Assembly (NCBI GenBank): GCA_019057865.1
Contig: JAHLWP010000003.1
Coordinates: 148,192 to 212,191, forward strand
Length of the DNA stretch: 64,000 nt
Source of the DNA: Promethearchaeota archaeon
Lineage (GTDB): Archaea; Asgardarchaeota; Lokiarchaeia; Sigyniarchaeales; SOKP01
Direction: 5' to 3'
In this document: positions 1 to 8,739 of the stretch, in pieces
Layout: the number at the start of each line of letters is the position of its first letter
Numbering within the stretch: the first letter of the stretch is position 1
Notes under the pieces: model-generated
What the model was told of the DNA's origin: nothing
Databases searched by the model: none
What the model saw: only the letters and a program-made list of their open reading frames with translations
Program-made: the position numbers and the translations under genes

Positions 1-1
1 G

Positions 2-226
2 AATGTTTTTGCAGAAGATTTAGATGCCCTAACGCAATATTGTGAAGAAATACATTTACAAATGGATGACAATGAAAATTTAGAAATAATAATAAATATT
101 AGTGTGGAATCTAATAATTATGTTGAGCATAATAAGAGATTGCCTTTAAGGTTTAGAGATTTGCGATTAATTTTTAATTTTATAACACGAATTTATAATG
201 ATTATTATATTATTTGGGTAGATTAA
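2..226 (+). CDS. C-terminal part of an unknown protein, cut by the window edge
   Basis: A frame is open from the first bases to a TAA at 224-226 and gives 74 residues, rich in Asp, Glu, Asn and Ile, ending in NDYYIIWVD. No start codon is expected because the 5' end lies outside the window. The next gene starts 25 bases downstream on the same strand, so the two may be co-transcribed. I do not recognise the family; the composition fits a small cytosolic alpha/beta protein. Continuous coding with no stop over 225 AT-rich bases supports a real gene end. Confidence 0.5.
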   Translation, partial: NVFAEDLDALTQYCEEIHLQMDDNENLEIIINISVESNNYVEHNKRLPLRFRDLRLIFNFITRIYNDYYIIWVD

Positions 227-251
227 ATAAGAAGAGAAGAGGTTAATAATA

Positions 252-1496
252 ATGAATGAGGTTAATAAAAATGATCAGGAAATTCAAATCGTTAAAGATT
301 TTGTAAAAGATGGGAGAATTGATGATGCTGTAAAAACAATCGCCAGTTATTTGGGTAATCCAACAGAAGAAAAATATATAGAAAGATTAGAAAATATTAT
401 AGAAACGTTACTACCTCTTCATGGAGGTAGAACAGTATTGAGATTTTTAATTGAAAACTTAATTATTGATATACCTACTTTATTAAAAAACCTTTCAAAA
501 AAAGACTCGTTATTGAGATATACCTTTTTACTATTACTGAAAACAATGTGTGAAAACGAATGTGATTTATTCCTCCCTCATAGTGAAGATTTATTAAATT
601 CTAATGATCCTAATGTCCGAGAAGCGGCTTTACAATTATTAATATACATGGCAGGTGGAGAAACTGATATTGATGATGAGGCTCTTATAAAAACAATTAT
701 ATTAAAATTACCAGATGATAAAGATTTTGTAGTTGAAAAAGCTATTCAAACTCTAAAAGCGATAGGTAGGAATAACCCAACCGTAATAACTAGAATCTTA
801 TCTGATTATGCAAAAGAAATACTAAATATTCCCGAGAATGAAGATTTAAAAAAATCCATAGATTCAATATTAAAATCCATAGTTTCCATTGATAAAATAG
901 GAGAAATTGTAGAAGAAGAAAAGATGGAAAGACATTTGGAAAAGGAAGAATCAGAACTTTTAGATAAAGAATTGGAACTAAAAAAGAAAGAATTAGAGAT
1001 TAAAAAGAAAAAATTGGAATTAGAAGAAAAAGAGAGAGAAATTGAAGAAAAGGCAATGCAAACGAAAGAGGAGGCATTAAGACTAAAAGAGGAAAGAATA
1101 ACGAAAGAACAAGAATTAGGTGAAGAGAAAGAAATTAAAGAAAAACCTGCAAAAGTAAAAATACCAAAAAAGCTAAAGAAGGAAGAATCGGAAATTATTG
1201 ACAAAGAATTGGAACTAAAAAAGAAAGAAATAGAGATTAAGAAGAAAAAATTGGCATTAGAAGAAAAAGAGAAGGCATTAGAAGAAAAAGAAATCTTAGA
1301 GAAGGAAAAGGTATTAAAATTAAAAGAAGAATTAATTGAAAAGGAAAAGGAACTATCTCAAGTAGAGTTAGAACTAAAGCAAAAAGCAATTGAACAAAAA
1401 GAACAGAAACTTAAAGAAGAAGAAATCAAAAGGATTAAAGAAGAGCTTAAAAAAATAGAACATAACAAAGAAGAAAATGAAGAATCTCTGAAATAA
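252..1496 (+). CDS. HEAT-like repeat protein with long Lys/Glu coiled-coil tail
   Basis: This 414-residue protein has two parts. Residues about 10-220 are helical with HEAT/armadillo-like spacing, for example NDPNVREAALQLLIYMAGG and DKDFVVEKAIQTLKAIGR. Residues about 225-414 are almost entirely Lys, Glu, Leu and Ile in heptads and should form a long coiled coil. A 37-residue segment is duplicated within the coil. There is no signal peptide or membrane segment. HEAT repeats plus a charged coil suggest a scaffold; no partner can be named. The ATG follows a purine-rich GAAGAGAAGAGG stretch that can serve as ribosome-binding site. The next gene is convergent and starts its stop codon 3 bases away. 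Confidence 0.75.
   Translation: MNEVNKNDQEIQIVKDFVKDGRIDDAVKTIASYLGNPTEEKYIERLENIIETLLPLHGGRTVLRFLIENLIIDIPTLLKNLSKKDSLLRYTFLLLLKTMCENECDLFLPHSEDLLNSNDPNVREAALQLLIYMAGGETDIDDEALIKTIILKLPDDKDFVVEKAIQTLKAIGRNNPTVITRILSDYAKEILNIPENEDLKKSIDSILKSIVSIDKIGEIVEEEKMERHLEKEESELLDKELELKKKELEIKKKKLELEEKEREIEEKAMQTKEEALRLKEERITKEQELGEEKEIKEKPAKVKIPKKLKKEESEIIDKELELKKKEIEIKKKKLALEEKEKALEEKEILEKEKVLKLKEELIEKEKELSQVELELKQKAIEQKEQKLKEEEIKRIKEELKKIEHNKEENEESLK
942..1289 (+). repeat. Internal duplication in the coiled-coil gene
   Basis: Codons at 942-1052 and 1179-1289 encode two copies of a 37-residue unit beginning KEESE and containing DKELELKKKE and EIKKKKL. By eye the copies match at about 30 of 37 residues, and the differences are conservative. 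The spacing is 237 bases, exactly 79 codons, so the reading frame is kept. This looks like an in-frame segmental duplication that lengthened the coil. Confidence 0.7.
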
Positions 1497-1499
1497 GTT

Positions 1500-2525
1500 T
1501 CATTCCTCATCAAAATCAATACTAGATTGGGGTTTATTCTCAGTAATAGGAGTTTTATGTAATCTTCTCACTAATTTTCGAACTTCTTCTATTTTCATAC
1601 TTTCTGGGGCTAAACTCAATTGAATTTTTTTTGCTAGATCATATGCTAGCTCAATATAATTTAGATCTTCGAGAAATTCTACAATTTGAATTTTACAATC
1701 TATATCTTCTATTCCTTCTCCATATTCTAATAATTTTTCTTTGAGTAAAATATCTATCTTATCAGATCTCTCAACATATTTTACCTTTCTGACTAATTGC
1801 TTAAAACTGTTCATTAAATTATATATTTCAGAATCAGCATAGCTATCAATATTTTTCAACACATGGAAAATATAAATTTCCGCCTTTTCCCATCTTTTAA
1901 ATTTTAAACTCGATTCGATTAATTCTAAAAGAGCTAACTCATAGAGAAATTTACTTTCAATACTAGGTATAATTTTTTCAAAAATCCAATCTAATAAATT
2001 AGGTAAATCAAATTTCTCAATAATATCTAGTAAGAATTTCTCTACAGTAAAATATAACTTTGCATTTTCTGTTTTTGTAGAAGTTAGGAAAGAAACTAAA
2101 GCATACTTAACTCTACCCATAGCATCTTCAAGATTTAAAGGTTTTTCTGCAAATTTGTAAAATGCTGATTCTAAAATCGGTTGAATCTTATCTTTAGCGT
2201 CGAAATCATAAACAAAATATTCTCCCCAACTTGGCGTAGGTCCGATGCTTTTTCTGGATTTTGTAGATTGTTTCTGCTTGGTTTTTTGAGGTAATTTAGG
2301 TTGTTTAGCCTTTAATTCATCAGATAGTTGTTTTGCTTGTTCTTCAGATATAAATCTAAGAATTATTTTATCTTTTTCTTTTGGAACAGTTAATCTGAAA
2401 AATACATCTTCTTCTTCATCTTCAAATAATACATCTCTTAAATTCTTTGGAAAGGTAATTCCAGTTTTAGTTTTTTTAATTATTTCCTCAAATAAAGGAG
2501 TATCTTTGGAATTCTCTTCTGCCAT
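1500..2525 (-). CDS. Unknown protein: possible AbrB-like N-terminus plus helical solenoid
   Basis: The 341-residue product begins with a segment resembling the SpoVT/AbrB swapped-hairpin pattern (TGITFPKNLRDVL, then a charged strand-rich stretch to about residue 60). A Lys/Pro/Gln-rich linker follows (residues 68-97), then about 220 residues of amphipathic helices similar to TPR-like solenoids, and an acidic C-terminus. Inference: a DNA- or protein-binding head on a helical adaptor. No catalytic motif is visible. It starts with ATG and is convergent with the preceding coiled-coil gene. The AbrB reading rests on a short motif and is weak; a purely structural role is equally possible. Confidence 0.6.
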   Translation of the reverse strand: MAEENSKDTPLFEEIIKKTKTGITFPKNLRDVLFEDEEEDVFFRLTVPKEKDKIILRFISEEQAKQLSDELKAKQPKLPQKTKQKQSTKSRKSIGPTPSWGEYFVYDFDAKDKIQPILESAFYKFAEKPLNLEDAMGRVKYALVSFLTSTKTENAKLYFTVEKFLLDIIEKFDLPNLLDWIFEKIIPSIESKFLYELALLELIESSLKFKRWEKAEIYIFHVLKNIDSYADSEIYNLMNSFKQLVRKVKYVERSDKIDILLKEKLLEYGEGIEDIDCKIQIVEFLEDLNYIELAYDLAKKIQLSLAPESMKIEEVRKLVRRLHKTPITENKPQSSIDFDEE

Positions 2526-2594
2526 AATTATTAAATTGTTTAGTTATTTTATAACTTTAATATTATATTATTAATTTTATTAATTTCTTTATTA

Positions 2595-3197
2595 TTACCC
2601 TGTAATATTAACTAATTCTACTCCACGTACATCAAAATTTTGATCAATAAAGCATAAAATAGCGTGCCCCTCATGAACATATACTATTGGAACAGGATAA
2701 GATTCAGCATTTTCAATAAAATTTTTTTTAACAAATAAAGTTAGAACTTTATTACATACTCTACATTCAACATTTATACTTTTTATTAAGCCTAAATCTG
2801 CAAACCTTTCTATAATATCTTCAATTTCATTTTTAAAAGCATTAAAAATATTAATAGAAAAATTTCCATAGGACAAAATTACCTCCACATCATATATATC
2901 ATGAAATTTAAAACTTACATGATCCAATAAAGCTTCCAATAATTGAAATTGTACTTCATTTCTCGAACCAACAGTATATATTAAATTATCTCTTCTGATA
3001 TGTACAATTTTCATATTTCCCTTGGTTAAATGAAAGAAAATATCATTAACTGGATTTTGTTTGACAATATTTAAATCTAAATCATATCTTTTAAATGATC
3101 TAACAGGTTTCCACTCAAACAATGTGAAATTTTCATTACTTATATTGATAAATTCAAGATACTCTCCGATATTTTTATATACTGGCATTTGACTCAC
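2595..3197 (-). CDS. Unknown 200-residue alpha/beta protein, possibly longin-like
   Basis: No family is recognised with confidence. The middle (residues about 60-130) alternates strands and helices with text such as IVHIRRDNLIYTVG followed by a long helix, which recalls longin/profilin-like folds common in Asgard archaea. The C-terminal third has a Cys pair (ECRVC) and a His (YVHEGH) that could bind a metal. No membrane segment is seen. The ATG lies 69 bases upstream of the next minus-strand gene, so both may share a transcript. Function unknown; the longin reading is inference only. Confidence 0.55.
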   Translation of the reverse strand: MSQMPVYKNIGEYLEFINISNENFTLFEWKPVRSFKRYDLDLNIVKQNPVNDIFFHLTKGNMKIVHIRRDNLIYTVGSRNEVQFQLLEALLDHVSFKFHDIYDVEVILSYGNFSINIFNAFKNEIEDIIERFADLGLIKSINVECRVCNKVLTLFVKKNFIENAESYPVPIVYVHEGHAILCFIDQNFDVRGVELVNITG

Positions 3198-3415
3198 ATT
3201 AAATACTTAAATATTAATACTTTTAAAGTGATAATTATTCAAAATTACTATTATAACTAATTAATGGTAATTTCAATATAAATATCTTTCATGAACGATA
3301 TCAATTTTTTTGAATCGGTTCTTAATTAATAATATAAATTATAAAGGAAGATTTTTAATTTTTAATAACTCTCCTTGATAAAAAGTTTAAAAATTCCAAT
3401 AATGAGTGAGCAAAA

Positions 3416-4258
3416 TTGGATAAAAAGAAAATTAAAAGAGAAATTGACACTTTTCAAGAAACACATATAATAAAAGAGTATGAAACTTTATCTTTTTCTG
3501 TAGTATTGGTTAAACCTGAGCATGCAGGGAATATTGGTTCTATAGCACGTCTAATGGAAAATTTCAACTTTAAAAAGCTTGTTATTTTTAATCCAATTGA
3601 AGAAATTGAAAAAATATTCAGTTATGAAACCCAAGGATTTGCTATGCATGGAAAAGATATTCTTTTTAATGCTGAAGTAATAATTATTCAAGACCAAGAA
3701 GATCATCTATCTAAATTTAAAAAATATTTAGAAGGATTTGATTTAGTTATTGCTACAACTGCCAAAGGCGAAAGTTACTCAAATATTAGAAGATTAGCGA
3801 TTTTCCCTGAAGACTTAATATTTCCAAAATCCGAAACTCAATTAAAAATTGCTATACTTTTTGGTAAGGAGTCTCGAGGTTTAACTAATGAAGAAATCAA
3901 CTTTGTAGATATATTATTAAGAATCCCTACAGGATTTAATTACCCTACTTTAAATATTTCACACGCTTGTGGAATAGTATTATATGAAATATTTAAAAAA
4001 ATAAGCGTATTAACAATTGGACGAGGTAAAAAACCTGTTCTTTATGCAAATAAAGAAGACCGTCTTACTCTTTATAAATTTATAGATCATCTTATTGAAA
4101 AGTTGAAAATAAGATCTCATAAAAAAGAAAATGTATTTTTTGCGTTTAAAAATGTTTTTGAACGTGCTTTTATGTCAAAAAAAGAATTGAGTTTAATAAC
4201 AGGATTATTTTCCAAAGTAGATTCAATTTTAAGTAATATAAGCTTATATGAGAGTTGA
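3416..4258 (+). CDS. trmJ: SPOUT tRNA 2'-O-methyltransferase, TrmJ-like
   Basis: The 280-residue protein carries the SpoU/TrmH trefoil-knot motifs in order: VKPEHAGNIGSIARLMENF (motif 1), AILFGKESRGLTNEEI (motif 2) and RIPTGFNYPTLNISHA (motif 3). TrmJ methylates the ribose at position 32 of tRNA with S-adenosylmethionine, acting as a dimer, and the length and C-terminal helical extension fit that family. The start is TTG at 3416, preceded by GAGTGAG. Minus-strand genes lie on both sides. Identification as SPOUT is secure; assignment to TrmJ over another TrmH-like enzyme is likely but rests on motif wording. Confidence 0.9.
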   Translation: MDKKKIKREIDTFQETHIIKEYETLSFSVVLVKPEHAGNIGSIARLMENFNFKKLVIFNPIEEIEKIFSYETQGFAMHGKDILFNAEVIIIQDQEDHLSKFKKYLEGFDLVIATTAKGESYSNIRRLAIFPEDLIFPKSETQLKIAILFGKESRGLTNEEINFVDILLRIPTGFNYPTLNISHACGIVLYEIFKKISVLTIGRGKKPVLYANKEDRLTLYKFIDHLIEKLKIRSHKKENVFFAFKNVFERAFMSKKELSLITGLFSKVDSILSNISLYES

Positions 4259-4292
4259 TTTAAGGAAATTAAAAAAATTTAAATTAAAAAAA

Positions 4293-4943
4293 TTAAATAA
4301 GATATTTTTGCTGTAATTCAACATAATCATAATAATCTTGAAATTTTTCTTCTACAAATTCGAAAGTTATCTCGTAAAATTGTCGAAAGAGTTCTTCTGG
4401 AAAGATATTCTCCTCAAAAATTATTTTTGAAACTAATTGTTCAGTTAAGATTTGTGAATTGATTGGCTTATTATATAGTAAAAACTTCATCATAGATTTT
4501 TCAACAGTAGTTTTAACTATACTTTTCACAAACTTTAAACCTAAATCAGAATCAGGGTCAAGAAAATATGGATAATTCATATCATCCAAGATTTTTATCA
4601 AGTTTAATTTGTTTGAGATCTTATCTACACTGTATTCTAATGAGCTAGGCTGAAGTCCAAACTTCTCACAAAAATCTTGTTTTGATTCATGAAGAGGAAA
4701 TGCTAAAGGGTGTCTTGAGATAATGTAATATGCAGAAATCAGGAATTTAAACAAGTTATGAGGGATTTTATCACATTTCCTCAAATATCGATAGATTAAT
4801 GTAATCGTATCTAGTAATAAATCAAAATTAATGTCGAGTTGCTCCAAAAATTCTTGGCTTTCTTTTAATAAATCAACCGTTATCCTTTCTTTTGTATTAA
4901 GTATTTCATAATTAGGTGTATAAAGTTCTAACATTTCACACAC
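4293..4943 (-). CDS. Cyclin-fold-like helical protein, unknown
   Basis: The 216-residue product is all-helical. Residues about 35-115 look like one cyclin box of the TFIIB kind (helices ending YYIISRHPLAFPL and LQPSSLEYSVDKISNKL). A second helical half lacks clear motifs. There is no zinc ribbon, so it is not a complete TFB. Inference: a divergent transcription-factor-like or structural cyclin-fold protein. It is divergent from the RHH regulator at 5124, sharing the 180-base intergenic region that contains a palindrome. Another, clearer cyclin-fold protein lies at 63239-63946. Confidence 0.5.
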   Translation of the reverse strand: MCEMLELYTPNYEILNTKERITVDLLKESQEFLEQLDINFDLLLDTITLIYRYLRKCDKIPHNLFKFLISAYYIISRHPLAFPLHESKQDFCEKFGLQPSSLEYSVDKISNKLNLIKILDDMNYPYFLDPDSDLGLKFVKSIVKTTVEKSMMKFLLYNKPINSQILTEQLVSKIIFEENIFPEELFRQFYEITFEFVEEKFQDYYDYVELQQKYLI

Positions 4944-5020
4944 AAATCCTTTACTTATTTATTTTTTATTGTAATATTGATATGATATTTCGATATTATA
5001 CATATAGTACTTTTTATATT

Positions 5021-5083
5021 TAAATGTTGCATCACAATTGATGCATTTTAGGATCAAAAATGCAAACATTTATATATTTATAA
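5021..5083 (+). promoter_or_regulatory. Palindromic operator and TATA box before the RHH gene
   Basis: Positions 5028-5033 (TGCATC) and 5040-5045 (GATGCA) form a perfect inverted repeat with a 6-base spacer. A wider pair is also visible: TAAATGTTGCAT at 5021-5032 and its near reverse complement ATGCAAACATTTA at 5061-5073. A TATA-like stretch TTTATATATTTATAA spans about 5069-5083, some 40-55 bases before the ATG at 5124. RHH regulators commonly bind such sites and control themselves, so autoregulation is plausible but inferred. Confidence 0.5.
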
Positions 5084-5123
5084 ATTCATTTTTATATCAG
5101 TGTTTTTGTCGGAGTAAATTAAA

Positions 5124-5591
5124 ATGCCACCTGAATCTAAATCTCAAGATGATTCTGAAGAAAGAAAAAAAAGAATTACTGTTAAACTAGATGGATTCGA
5201 TCGTAAAGTCATTAATAAGATGGCAACAAATAGAAATATCTCTCTATCCCAGGCTATAAGAAATATAGTACACCAATGGATTGAAAGTAATCCCGATTTA
5301 TTGAAAAAAAATTACGGAATTAGTGTTGAAGAAATTTCTGAGGAAATTGCTTTAGAAACAGCAAGTATAACATTAGATAAAACTTTGCAACCATATGAGA
5401 AAGATATAATAAAAGAACTACCTAATTTTTTTGAAATGGTTGATGATGTTAGTTTAGAAGATTTAGCAGAATATTTTGATATTAGTATAAAAGCTATTAA
5501 AAATCTAATCTTTACACATAGCGTAAAAATAAAAGAATTAGGATTGCGTTTAATGTATAGAGGAGACAGAATATATAAATACATAGAATAA
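5124..5591 (+). CDS. Ribbon-helix-helix transcriptional regulator with C-terminal HTH-like part
   Basis: The 155-residue protein has a CopG/Arc-type ribbon-helix-helix domain at residues about 16-55 (KRITVKLDGFDRKVINKMA, then LSQAIRNIVHQWI). RHH proteins bind DNA as dimers through the beta strand. A second module at about 105-155 (VSLEDLAEYFDISIKAIKN and a following strand) looks like a helix-turn-helix. It starts with ATG. The gene for a small Tyr-x-Gly-Asn-Glu protein begins 22 bases downstream, so the two probably form one operon. A palindrome and TATA box sit upstream. Targets are unknown. Confidence 0.75.
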   Translation: MPPESKSQDDSEERKKRITVKLDGFDRKVINKMATNRNISLSQAIRNIVHQWIESNPDLLKKNYGISVEEISEEIALETASITLDKTLQPYEKDIIKELPNFFEMVDDVSLEDLAEYFDISIKAIKNLIFTHSVKIKELGLRLMYRGDRIYKYIE

Positions 5592-5613
5592 AAATTAAAT
5601 TAGTAGACTAAAA

Positions 5614-5874
5614 ATGAGTTCTGGAAAAATAGAAAAGTTTTACAATGATGTTTTAAAGAGCAGATTTAATAATTCAGTCGATCATTATTTTTCTCTTTCT
5701 AGTTGCGTAATCCCTTTTTCATCTTTATCTAAAAATAAACAATCTTCTTGTATTTATTTTGGTAATGAAAAGATACCATTTAAAGAGAGACATCCAGAAT
5801 TTAGGATGATATTAAGAAATGAATTTTCTAATGTTATAAAGGAATTCAGTAGAAATCTTAATAATAATAAATAA
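5614..5874 (+). CDS. Small unknown protein with YxGNExIPF motif (copy A)
   Basis: The 86-residue product contains CVIPFSSL and then IYFGNEKIPFKERHPEFRMI followed by a C-terminal amphipathic helix. The same arrangement recurs in the 86-residue protein at 8740-9000 (IYTGNEIIPF, PEFKLI) and in abbreviated form at 5913-6017. This is therefore a small paralogous family. No known domain is recognised; a compact adaptor is possible. It lies 22 bases downstream of the RHH gene and starts with ATG. Confidence 0.6.
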   Translation: MSSGKIEKFYNDVLKSRFNNSVDHYFSLSSCVIPFSSLSKNKQSSCIYFGNEKIPFKERHPEFRMILRNEFSNVIKEFSRNLNNNK

Positions 5875-5912
5875 AGATTTTTTCAACTTAACAGAATAAA
5901 GAGTAAAATAGC

Positions 5913-6269
5913 TTATTCATAAAGAACGCAAGCTATCAAGATAAATTTCCATGGAACTTCATTTCCATCGTATACTAAAGATTTAACATCATCAAAAGGC
6001 TCTTTACCGGAAAAAGTTTAAAAACTTTCCAAGCCCTTTCCTATAGCTTTTTCATCTTCTAATATTTCTAAAAATCGTTCTTTAATCCCTGCCCAATAAA
6101 TTTGTTTCAAATCTATTATCTTTTTTAGTTCAGGCAAATCAATTAAACCTTCCGTGACTAAATTCTCACTAACCAGATGGAAGTATTTACTAAATTTTCT
6201 AGAAACTTCTTCTGGATTACCTTCTATTCGATTGTACAAAAAAACCAATCCAATTGCATTCATTTTCAA
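5913..6269 (-). pseudogene. Small unknown protein interrupted by one in-frame TAA
   Basis: An ATG at 6269 opens 83 codons that end at a TAA (6018-6020). The same frame then continues without interruption for 34 codons to a second TAA at 5913-5915. The downstream stretch includes LVYDGNEVPWKFILIACVLYE, which matches the Tyr-x-Gly-Asn-Glu motif of the proteins at 5614 and 8740. The frame and motif suggest an original protein of about 118 residues broken by a nonsense change. TAA is not known as a recoded sense codon in archaea, so readthrough is unlikely. A sequence error is the alternative. Confidence 0.55.
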
Positions 6270-6414
6270 TTAAGTCTTTTAATGATATGTTTTGAAAAAT
6301 TATTCTTCTTTTTAATAAATTGATATTATTAACCATAAAGCTTATTATTCTTTTTATTAAATATCAGAATTGATAAGTTTTTTATTCTTATATCATATAA
6401 GAAGGAATTTAAGC

Positions 6415-6612
6415 ATGCCAAAAGTATGTAAATGGTATTTTTGCTGTCCCATAAAATATTATGTGGAAAGTGGTAAACTTGAGAGAAAATGGATTGAAGA
6501 ATATTGCTTGATAAGTAATATTGATTGTGTAAGATACGAAATGGAAGAAAATGGTATAGAACACCCTGATAATATGCTTCCTAACGGAGAAATCAGAGAA
6601 GGATTAAGATAA
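6415..6612 (+). CDS. Small conserved cysteine-rich protein, possible metal binder
   Basis: The 65-residue protein starts at the ATG at 6415, which is preceded by GAAGGAA at suitable spacing; an in-frame ATG at 6370 lacks one. Cysteines occur in VCKWYFCCPI, EEYCL and DCVRY, followed by EHPDNMLPNGEIREGL. I recall this pattern from a widespread short archaeal and bacterial family with conserved cysteines and a C-terminal His-Pro-Asp segment, sometimes labelled as uracil-DNA glycosylase-like without experimental support. A zinc or iron-sulfur role is inferred. The next gene is downstream on the same strand. Confidence 0.65.
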   Translation: MPKVCKWYFCCPIKYYVESGKLERKWIEEYCLISNIDCVRYEMEENGIEHPDNMLPNGEIREGLR

Positions 6613-6692
6613 AAAGTGAAAAATGCTCTAATAAATTTTATAATTCATATTGAATTAAAATTCAATAATTCTAAATAGTAAGAGAGAATAAA

Positions 6693-7886
6693 TTGGAGAT
6701 TCGAAAACTTACGGAAAAAGACAGATTGTCTTATAGAAAGATCTGTCGTTACGCATTCTCAGCTTCAGAAAACAATTATGAGAAGTTAGATTGGCCACCT
6801 GATGATATGCCAATTAATCGATTTTATGGCGCTTTTGATAATGATGTACTAATAGCCGGAAGTGGAATAATTCCATTTGAAATAAAAGTACGCTCCAAAA
6901 CATTTAAAATGGGAGGAGTTGATGGAGTAGCAACAAAACCTGAATTCCGTAATCGTGGGGTAATACGAGAAATTTTTAAGCAAATTTATCAAGATTTGTA
7001 CAAAAATAAAATTCCAATCTCAGTGCTATATCCTTTTAAAATTTCTTACTATGAAAAGTTGAGTTATGCTGTTGTTAATGAAGAAATTTTGTATCATTTT
7101 GAAATTTCAAGTATCATTGATAGAAAAACAAATTACTTCATGAAAGAAGTTGAGGAAATAAATGAAGATATTAAACACGTGTATGATCAAATAATAAACA
7201 AGTATGATTATATCGCTAAACGATCAGAAATACAATGGAAAGACTTAAAAAAATCAAACTATAAGTTTATATGCTATGATAAAGATCGACCAGTTGGTTA
7301 TATTTTTCTTCACTTTCCGAAAAAGGATACACCGTGGTGGGAACAACTGGACCATATTCAAAATACTATTTACATCCGAGAAACTTTTTGGCTTAATCAA
7401 TCTGCTAAACAAACAATTTTCAACTTTCTATGGAGTCACCGAGATCAACGAAAATATATTGCAGGAGCTTTTCCAGTAAATGAAAATATTATAGGGTTGC
7501 TAAATAATCCACGAATTTTAGCGCGTGAAATACATCCAAATTCTATGCTAAGAATAATTGATGTAAAAACCATATTAGAGTCCTTGAATTATTCGATTAG
7601 TGATTTTAGCATTTCAATTCGCGTCCATGATAAAGATTGCCCATGGAATAATAGCAATTTTCTCTTAACATCAGATAATAAAATAATAAACGTTAAGTTT
7701 GAAGAAAATAAAGAAGAACCTATTGATTTAGAAATAGATATAAGTCATTTTGCTCAGTTGCTCGTAGGATTTAGAACAATTGATGATTTATTGGAATATG
7801 ATTTTGTTACAATTAATGAAAAGAAATTAGAATTGATAAAAAAACTTTTCCCCCTTGCAAGTAGTAATTTCTCTGATTTTTTTTAA
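6693..7886 (+). CDS. Eis-family GNAT N-acetyltransferase
   Basis: The 397-residue protein has the layout of the Eis family: an N-terminal GNAT domain with the acetyl-CoA loop (GGVDGVATKPEFRNRGV, residues about 74-90), a second GNAT-like half, and a C-terminal sterol-carrier-like domain with the pattern FLLTSDNKIINVKFE. Eis enzymes acetylate amines on small molecules or proteins. The start is TTG at 6693; the first residues MEIRKLTEKDRLSYRKI match typical GNAT starts. The substrate cannot be read from the sequence. It follows the small cysteine-rich gene after 80 bases. Confidence 0.82.
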   Translation: MEIRKLTEKDRLSYRKICRYAFSASENNYEKLDWPPDDMPINRFYGAFDNDVLIAGSGIIPFEIKVRSKTFKMGGVDGVATKPEFRNRGVIREIFKQIYQDLYKNKIPISVLYPFKISYYEKLSYAVVNEEILYHFEISSIIDRKTNYFMKEVEEINEDIKHVYDQIINKYDYIAKRSEIQWKDLKKSNYKFICYDKDRPVGYIFLHFPKKDTPWWEQLDHIQNTIYIRETFWLNQSAKQTIFNFLWSHRDQRKYIAGAFPVNENIIGLLNNPRILAREIHPNSMLRIIDVKTILESLNYSISDFSISIRVHDKDCPWNNSNFLLTSDNKIINVKFEENKEEPIDLEIDISHFAQLLVGFRTIDDLLEYDFVTINEKKLELIKKLFPLASSNFSDFF

Positions 7887-8034
7887 TTAATAGATTATTA
7901 TTAGATGATATCTCTATTTTTTAGATTAATTACAAAATTATTAATTTAAAAACTTTTAAAGAACAAAAAATATCTCACTTTTTATATTTTCGTAAAGAAT
8001 TACCTTTAAACTAATATTCTGACTTGGATAAAAA

Positions 8035-8355
8035 GTGAATTCGCAATTATTAGAAAAGAAAGTTGAGGATCTTCTAGAAAAAATTCTAAAACCAGAGGAA
8101 TCACAAAATAAAAGGAGAATTCAAAGAATAAAATTTCGACTATTATCTAAACTTGTAGCTGATTTATTCAACAACAAGGATTCAAAAGAATGTTTTCATA
8201 ATATCTCAAATCTAATAATTTTGATGCTTAATTTGTATAAAGATACTTTTCCTGTTGATAATTTTCCAAATAAAGAAAAAGATAGAGCAGTAAAGTCGAC
8301 GACTAAACATAAACATATATTGAAGCAAGAATTCCTAATGAAAGAGAAACTTTAG
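8035..8355 (+). CDS. Unknown small basic helical protein
   Basis: The 106-residue product is helical and Lys-rich, with an amphipathic N-terminal half (LEKKVEDLLEKILKP) and a basic tail. No family is recognised. The start is GTG at 8035. Its stop lies 10 bases before the next gene, whose Shine-Dalgarno AGGAGGT overlaps its end, so the two are almost certainly co-transcribed. Together with the gene at 8740 they form a three-gene set of small unknown proteins. Confidence 0.5.
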   Translation: MNSQLLEKKVEDLLEKILKPEESQNKRRIQRIKFRLLSKLVADLFNNKDSKECFHNISNLIILMLNLYKDTFPVDNFPNKEKDRAVKSTTKHKHILKQEFLMKEKL

Positions 8356-8365
8356 GAGGTAAAAG

Positions 8366-8650
8366 ATGGGTTTAAATGTTGGAAAGATAAAACAATCATA
8401 TCTAATCCATCAAAAACCAGATTTTAAAAGGTCATCTGTAATCGAGAATGAAAATGATAAGATTAATTGTATTATTACAAGAGATTCGATAATTATTACT
8501 AATGAGAATTTAGCAATAATAAAAATTCTACATTCTCTTTTATTAACTAATTCAAATCTAACTAATAAACAAAAGCTGGACTATTGTAAAAGTGAAAGAT
8601 TCTTCATGAAATTATATTTGAGGGAGATAATAAAAAATCTTAAGAGATAA
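8366..8650 (+). CDS. Unknown 94-residue protein
   Basis: An ATG at 8366 is preceded by a strong ribosome-binding site, AGGAGGT, about 7 bases upstream, good evidence for translation. The product has a basic N-terminus, a central stretch with IITRDSIIITNENLAIIKIL and a lysine-rich C-terminal helix. No domain is recognised. It follows the 106-residue protein by 10 bases and precedes the YxGNExIPF protein at 8740. Confidence 0.55.
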   Translation: MGLNVGKIKQSYLIHQKPDFKRSSVIENENDKINCIITRDSIIITNENLAIIKILHSLLLTNSNLTNKQKLDYCKSERFFMKLYLREIIKNLKR

Positions 8651-8739
8651 TTAATATTCGATTTTAGTTTTATTACTAAATTTGTCGAGAGTTTTCTTTT
8701 AAATACGACTGATATTATAATATGGTTAAATAAATTAAT

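Noticed and set aside
806..1204. Minus-strand Ser/Phe-rich frame
   Set aside because: It is the antisense of the charged coil of the gene at 252-1496.
6018..6020. In-frame TAA read as a recoded amino acid
   Set aside because: Archaeal recoding is known for TAG (pyrrolysine) and TGA (selenocysteine), not TAA. A nonsense change or error is simpler.
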